From the NCBI RefSeq assembly GCF_024586915.1, contig NZ_JANBVS010000018.1, positions 62,001 through 126,000 of the forward strand: DNA of 64,000 nucleotides, given 5' to 3'. Below are positions 61,784 to 64,000 of the stretch, piece after piece. The notes beneath the pieces are model-generated. The model was not told the DNA's origin. It saw only the letters and a program-made list of their open reading frames with translations, and searched no databases. The position numbers and the translations under genes were made by a program. Numbering within the stretch: the stretch's first letter is position 1; every line of letters starts with the position of its first letter. The DNA is from Bradyrhizobium sp. SRS-191. GTDB lineage: Bacteria > Pseudomonadota > Alphaproteobacteria > Rhizobiales > Xanthobacteraceae.

Positions 61784-63975
61784 TGCGTCGTTCCGTCACC
61801 CATTGCTGTCTCGGTGCCGCCCTTGGCGACCCGTGGCATGATAATCCGAAAGGTGGTGCCTTGTCCCTCGCGGGATTCCAGCATCATGCGGCCGCCGAGC
61901 TGCTGCGTCACGAGATTGTAGACGATATGCAGCCCCAATCCCGTCCCGCCTTCGTTGCGCCGCGTCGTAAAGAACGGATCGAAGGCCTGACGCTGCACAT
62001 CCGGGGTCATGCCGGCGCCGTTATCGGCGAAAATGATCTCGATGTCATCCGCGCCGCGCGCCCGTGCCGTGATCGAGATGGTGCCCGCGCGGCCGTCGGC
62101 AAAGGCATGGTTGACGGCATTCAGGAACAGGTTGGTCAGGATCTGGCCGTAGAAGCCGGGATAGCCGTCGATGAAGAGGCCCTCGGGGACATCGACCGCA
62201 AGCGTGATCGGGGCGCGCTTGAGCACCGGCTTGAGGCTGGTGATGATCTGGTCGGTGGCCTCGCTCAGCACGAAGGTCCGCCGCTCCGCATGCGAGCGGT
62301 CGACGGCGACCTGCTTGAACGACTGGATCAGCTCACCGGCACGCTGCAGATTGGCCACCAGCTGCTCGGAGGCGTCGCGCGAGGAGCGCACGAATTCCTC
62401 CAGCTGCGACCGGCGCAGGCCACCTTCGGGCGAGCGCAGCGCCGCCTCGAACATCTCGACCCGGCGCGCGAAGCTGGACGCGACCGTCAGGCTGATGCCG
62501 ATCGGGTTGTTGACCTCGTGCGCGACGCCGGCGACGAGGCCACCCAGCGCCGCGAGCCGCTCGGCGTCGATGAGATTCCGCTGCGCGGCATTGAGCTCGA
62601 GCAGCGCGCTCTCGGCCTTTTCCTTTGCCGTGCGCAATTCGTCCTCGGTCTTGCGCTTGGCGATCGCGTTCTCGCGGAAGGTCTCGACTGCGCGAGCCAT
62701 CGCGCCGACTTCGTCGCGCGCTTCGGTACCCTGGACCTCGCGGTCGTAGTCGCCCAGCATGATCGCGCGCATCGCGGCCATGATCTGCTGCAGCGGCAGC
62801 CGGATCGACAAGGCGATCAGCACACCGGCGGACAGAATGATGCCGAGGAAGATCACCGCGATCGAGAGCACGCGGCGGGAAATGTCGCGCAGCGTCTTGT
62901 CGAAGGTGGCCTGCGCCTTCTGCTCATGCTGGCGCATCTTCACCGACAGCCCGTCGATCGCGGCGATGGTTTCGGCCTGGCTGGCGTCGATGGTGTTGCG
63001 CAGCAGCTCGGTGCGGTTGGTCAGCTGGTCGGTCAGCTTCGAGAAGCCCGCGCGCAGCGCTGCGGTTCGCGCCGACAATCGCTGCAACGCCATGCGTTGC
63101 AGATCATTGTCGGCGAGGCCGGACATCACGGGAATGGTCTTTTCGATCGTCTCGATGTTGCGACGGGCGTCATCCGCGGAGGCGGGGGCCAGCGACAGAT
63201 AATAGGAATTCGCCGCTACCAGCATCGCCGTGAAGGCTTCGCGCGACTTGCCGAGCGAGGGCCAGATCTCCGCATCGCGATGGCCGGTCGCACCCTCGAT
63301 CACCGAATAGAGCGCGGCGATGTCGCGGCCGGGGCCGAGCACTTCCTCTTCGTAAGTCTTGGAGATCGTCGCCTGCAGGCCGCGCAACTCGCCGAAGCCG
63401 TCGAGGAAGCGGACGGTGACGCGCTCGAGCTCCTCGACCGATCCGGACAGCATCGGGTCGGTCGAAGCACGCGTCGTCAGCGTGCCGAGCACGGCTTCAC
63501 GCAGCAGCAGGATTTCGGCGAACAGCTCCGGGCTCGGCTGATTGATGTAACGGTGGATCAGGTTCTGCAGCCGGCTGGTCTCGCTTTCCAGGAGCGCCAG
63601 CACCTTGTCGGACTCGCGCACCTGGCGGACGTCATCCCAGGCGGTTCCCAGCACCTGAGCGCCGTTCCAGATGAGTGCCGCCAGCACGATCACGACGGCC
63701 GAGTTCAGTGCGGCGATCGACAGAATGCGCCAGCGGATCGGCACGGCCCGCAGCACGCGGACGATCCGCGCTCGGCCGAGTGTAGCCAGGCTCAGCGGCC
63801 GCCCGACGGATCCGCGCTGCTTGGATCCCGCCACGATCGCTACCTCGAGACCGTGGCAGGGAACCATCCGGCCCGCGGGCCATCGCGCCCCGGCCGAGCT
63901 GGATGGTGCGGCGCATCGAACCCCGCCGGGACTCCCAGGGCGAGGCTTGAACGGCACGACAATGGCGAGTGGCAT
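61753..63975 (-). CDS. Membrane sensor histidine kinase with HAMP
   Basis: Up to 740 residues from ATG 63975, but the N-terminus is uncertain: the frame stays open to the window edge, and GTG near 63838 with GAGG upstream is a rival start. Two membrane segments (about 85-110 and 365-390) bracket a large helical periplasmic sensor of about 250 residues. HAMP (about 388-440), a coiled-coil, HisKA with GLVAGVAHEVNNPIG (His about 492) and HATPase (FLNAVNHAFADG, DNGAGM, GTGLGLHI) follow. It is the first gene of a kinase/hybrid/regulator set. Nothing shows the signal. Confidence 0.9.
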   Translation of the reverse strand: MPLAIVVPFKPRPGSPGGVRCAAPSSSAGARWPAGRMVPCHGLEVAIVAGSKQRGSVGRPLSLATLGRARIVRVLRAVPIRWRILSIAALNSAVVIVLAALIWNGAQVLGTAWDDVRQVRESDKVLALLESETSRLQNLIHRYINQPSPELFAEILLLREAVLGTLTTRASTDPMLSGSVEELERVTVRFLDGFGELRGLQATISKTYEEEVLGPGRDIAALYSVIEGATGHRDAEIWPSLGKSREAFTAMLVAANSYYLSLAPASADDARRNIETIEKTIPVMSGLADNDLQRMALQRLSARTAALRAGFSKLTDQLTNRTELLRNTIDASQAETIAAIDGLSVKMRQHEQKAQATFDKTLRDISRRVLSIAVIFLGIILSAGVLIALSIRLPLQQIMAAMRAIMLGDYDREVQGTEARDEVGAMARAVETFRENAIAKRKTEDELRTAKEKAESALLELNAAQRNLIDAERLAALGGLVAGVAHEVNNPIGISLTVASSFARRVEMFEAALRSPEGGLRRSQLEEFVRSSRDASEQLVANLQRAGELIQSFKQVAVDRSHAERRTFVLSEATDQIITSLKPVLKRAPITLAVDVPEGLFIDGYPGFYGQILTNLFLNAVNHAFADGRAGTISITARARGADDIEIIFADNGAGMTPDVQRQAFDPFFTTRRNEGGTGLGLHIVYNLVTQQLGGRMMLESREGQGTTFRIIMPRVAKGGTETAMGDGTTQWPNRTMSST

Positions 63976-64000
63976 CCGACGCCTGCCACGGCCTGCGTCA

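Overview
The window is GC-rich DNA with tightly packed genes, short ATGA-type overlaps and many palindromic intergenic repeats. Gene content (HWE-family sensor kinase, sox genes, many acyl-CoA ligases and dehydrogenases, orphan branched-chain-type binding proteins, an EcfG-like promoter) and repeat style point to an alphaproteobacterium of the Bradyrhizobium/Rhodopseudomonas group. This placement is inference from gene style, not a database match. I see no rRNA, tRNA, CRISPR, transposase or phage gene, and it reads as ordinary chromosome.

Layout. 1-5.5 kb: the 3'-truncated part of an MCE/MlaD lipid-transport gene, a DUF1614 membrane protein, then a Gram-negative sortase with its VIT/VWA surface substrate and a divergent XRE-type regulator. 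5.5-6.5 kb: a gene-free kilobase made almost wholly of repeats. 6.5-23 kb: acyl-CoA metabolism: an orphan binding protein, acyl-CoA ligases, two acyl-CoA dehydrogenases, a glutathione transferase, an AraC regulator, a P-type ATPase, a BKACE-family enzyme and a biotin-dependent acyl-CoA carboxylase (beta and alpha). 23-26.5 kb: an HWE kinase with a single-domain receiver, a small cytochrome c and a CBS-BON protein. 26.5-39.5 kb: another ligase and binding protein, MAPEG, an AttH-like/ABC export operon, two MFS carriers and a D-aminoacylase-type amidohydrolase.

39.9-44 kb: a compact thiosulfate-oxidation operon, soxX-Y-Z-A-K-B, with a monohaem-type SoxA and no soxCD in view. 44-52 kb: a DUF938 methyltransferase, prolyl oligopeptidase, MFS carrier, a carboxymuconolactone decarboxylase-like protein and a pair of acyl-CoA dehydrogenases resembling heteromeric (alpha2beta2) types. 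52-64 kb: a fasciclin protein, amino-acid binding protein, L,D-transpeptidase, a cyanide-insensitive-type cytochrome bd operon (cydA, cydB and a 41-residue DUF2474 gene), an ECF sigma factor with repeated boxes upstream, and a three-gene phosphorelay (kinase, receiver-DUF3369-kinase, OmpR-type regulator).

The most unusual features are two divergent copies of a roughly 340-bp element with a covarying multi-stem core (about 5.99-6.33 kb and 53.08-53.41 kb), the sortase/substrate pair, an exact EcfG-consensus promoter upstream of the HWE kinase, and the strong bias of one palindromic repeat family to convergent gene ends.
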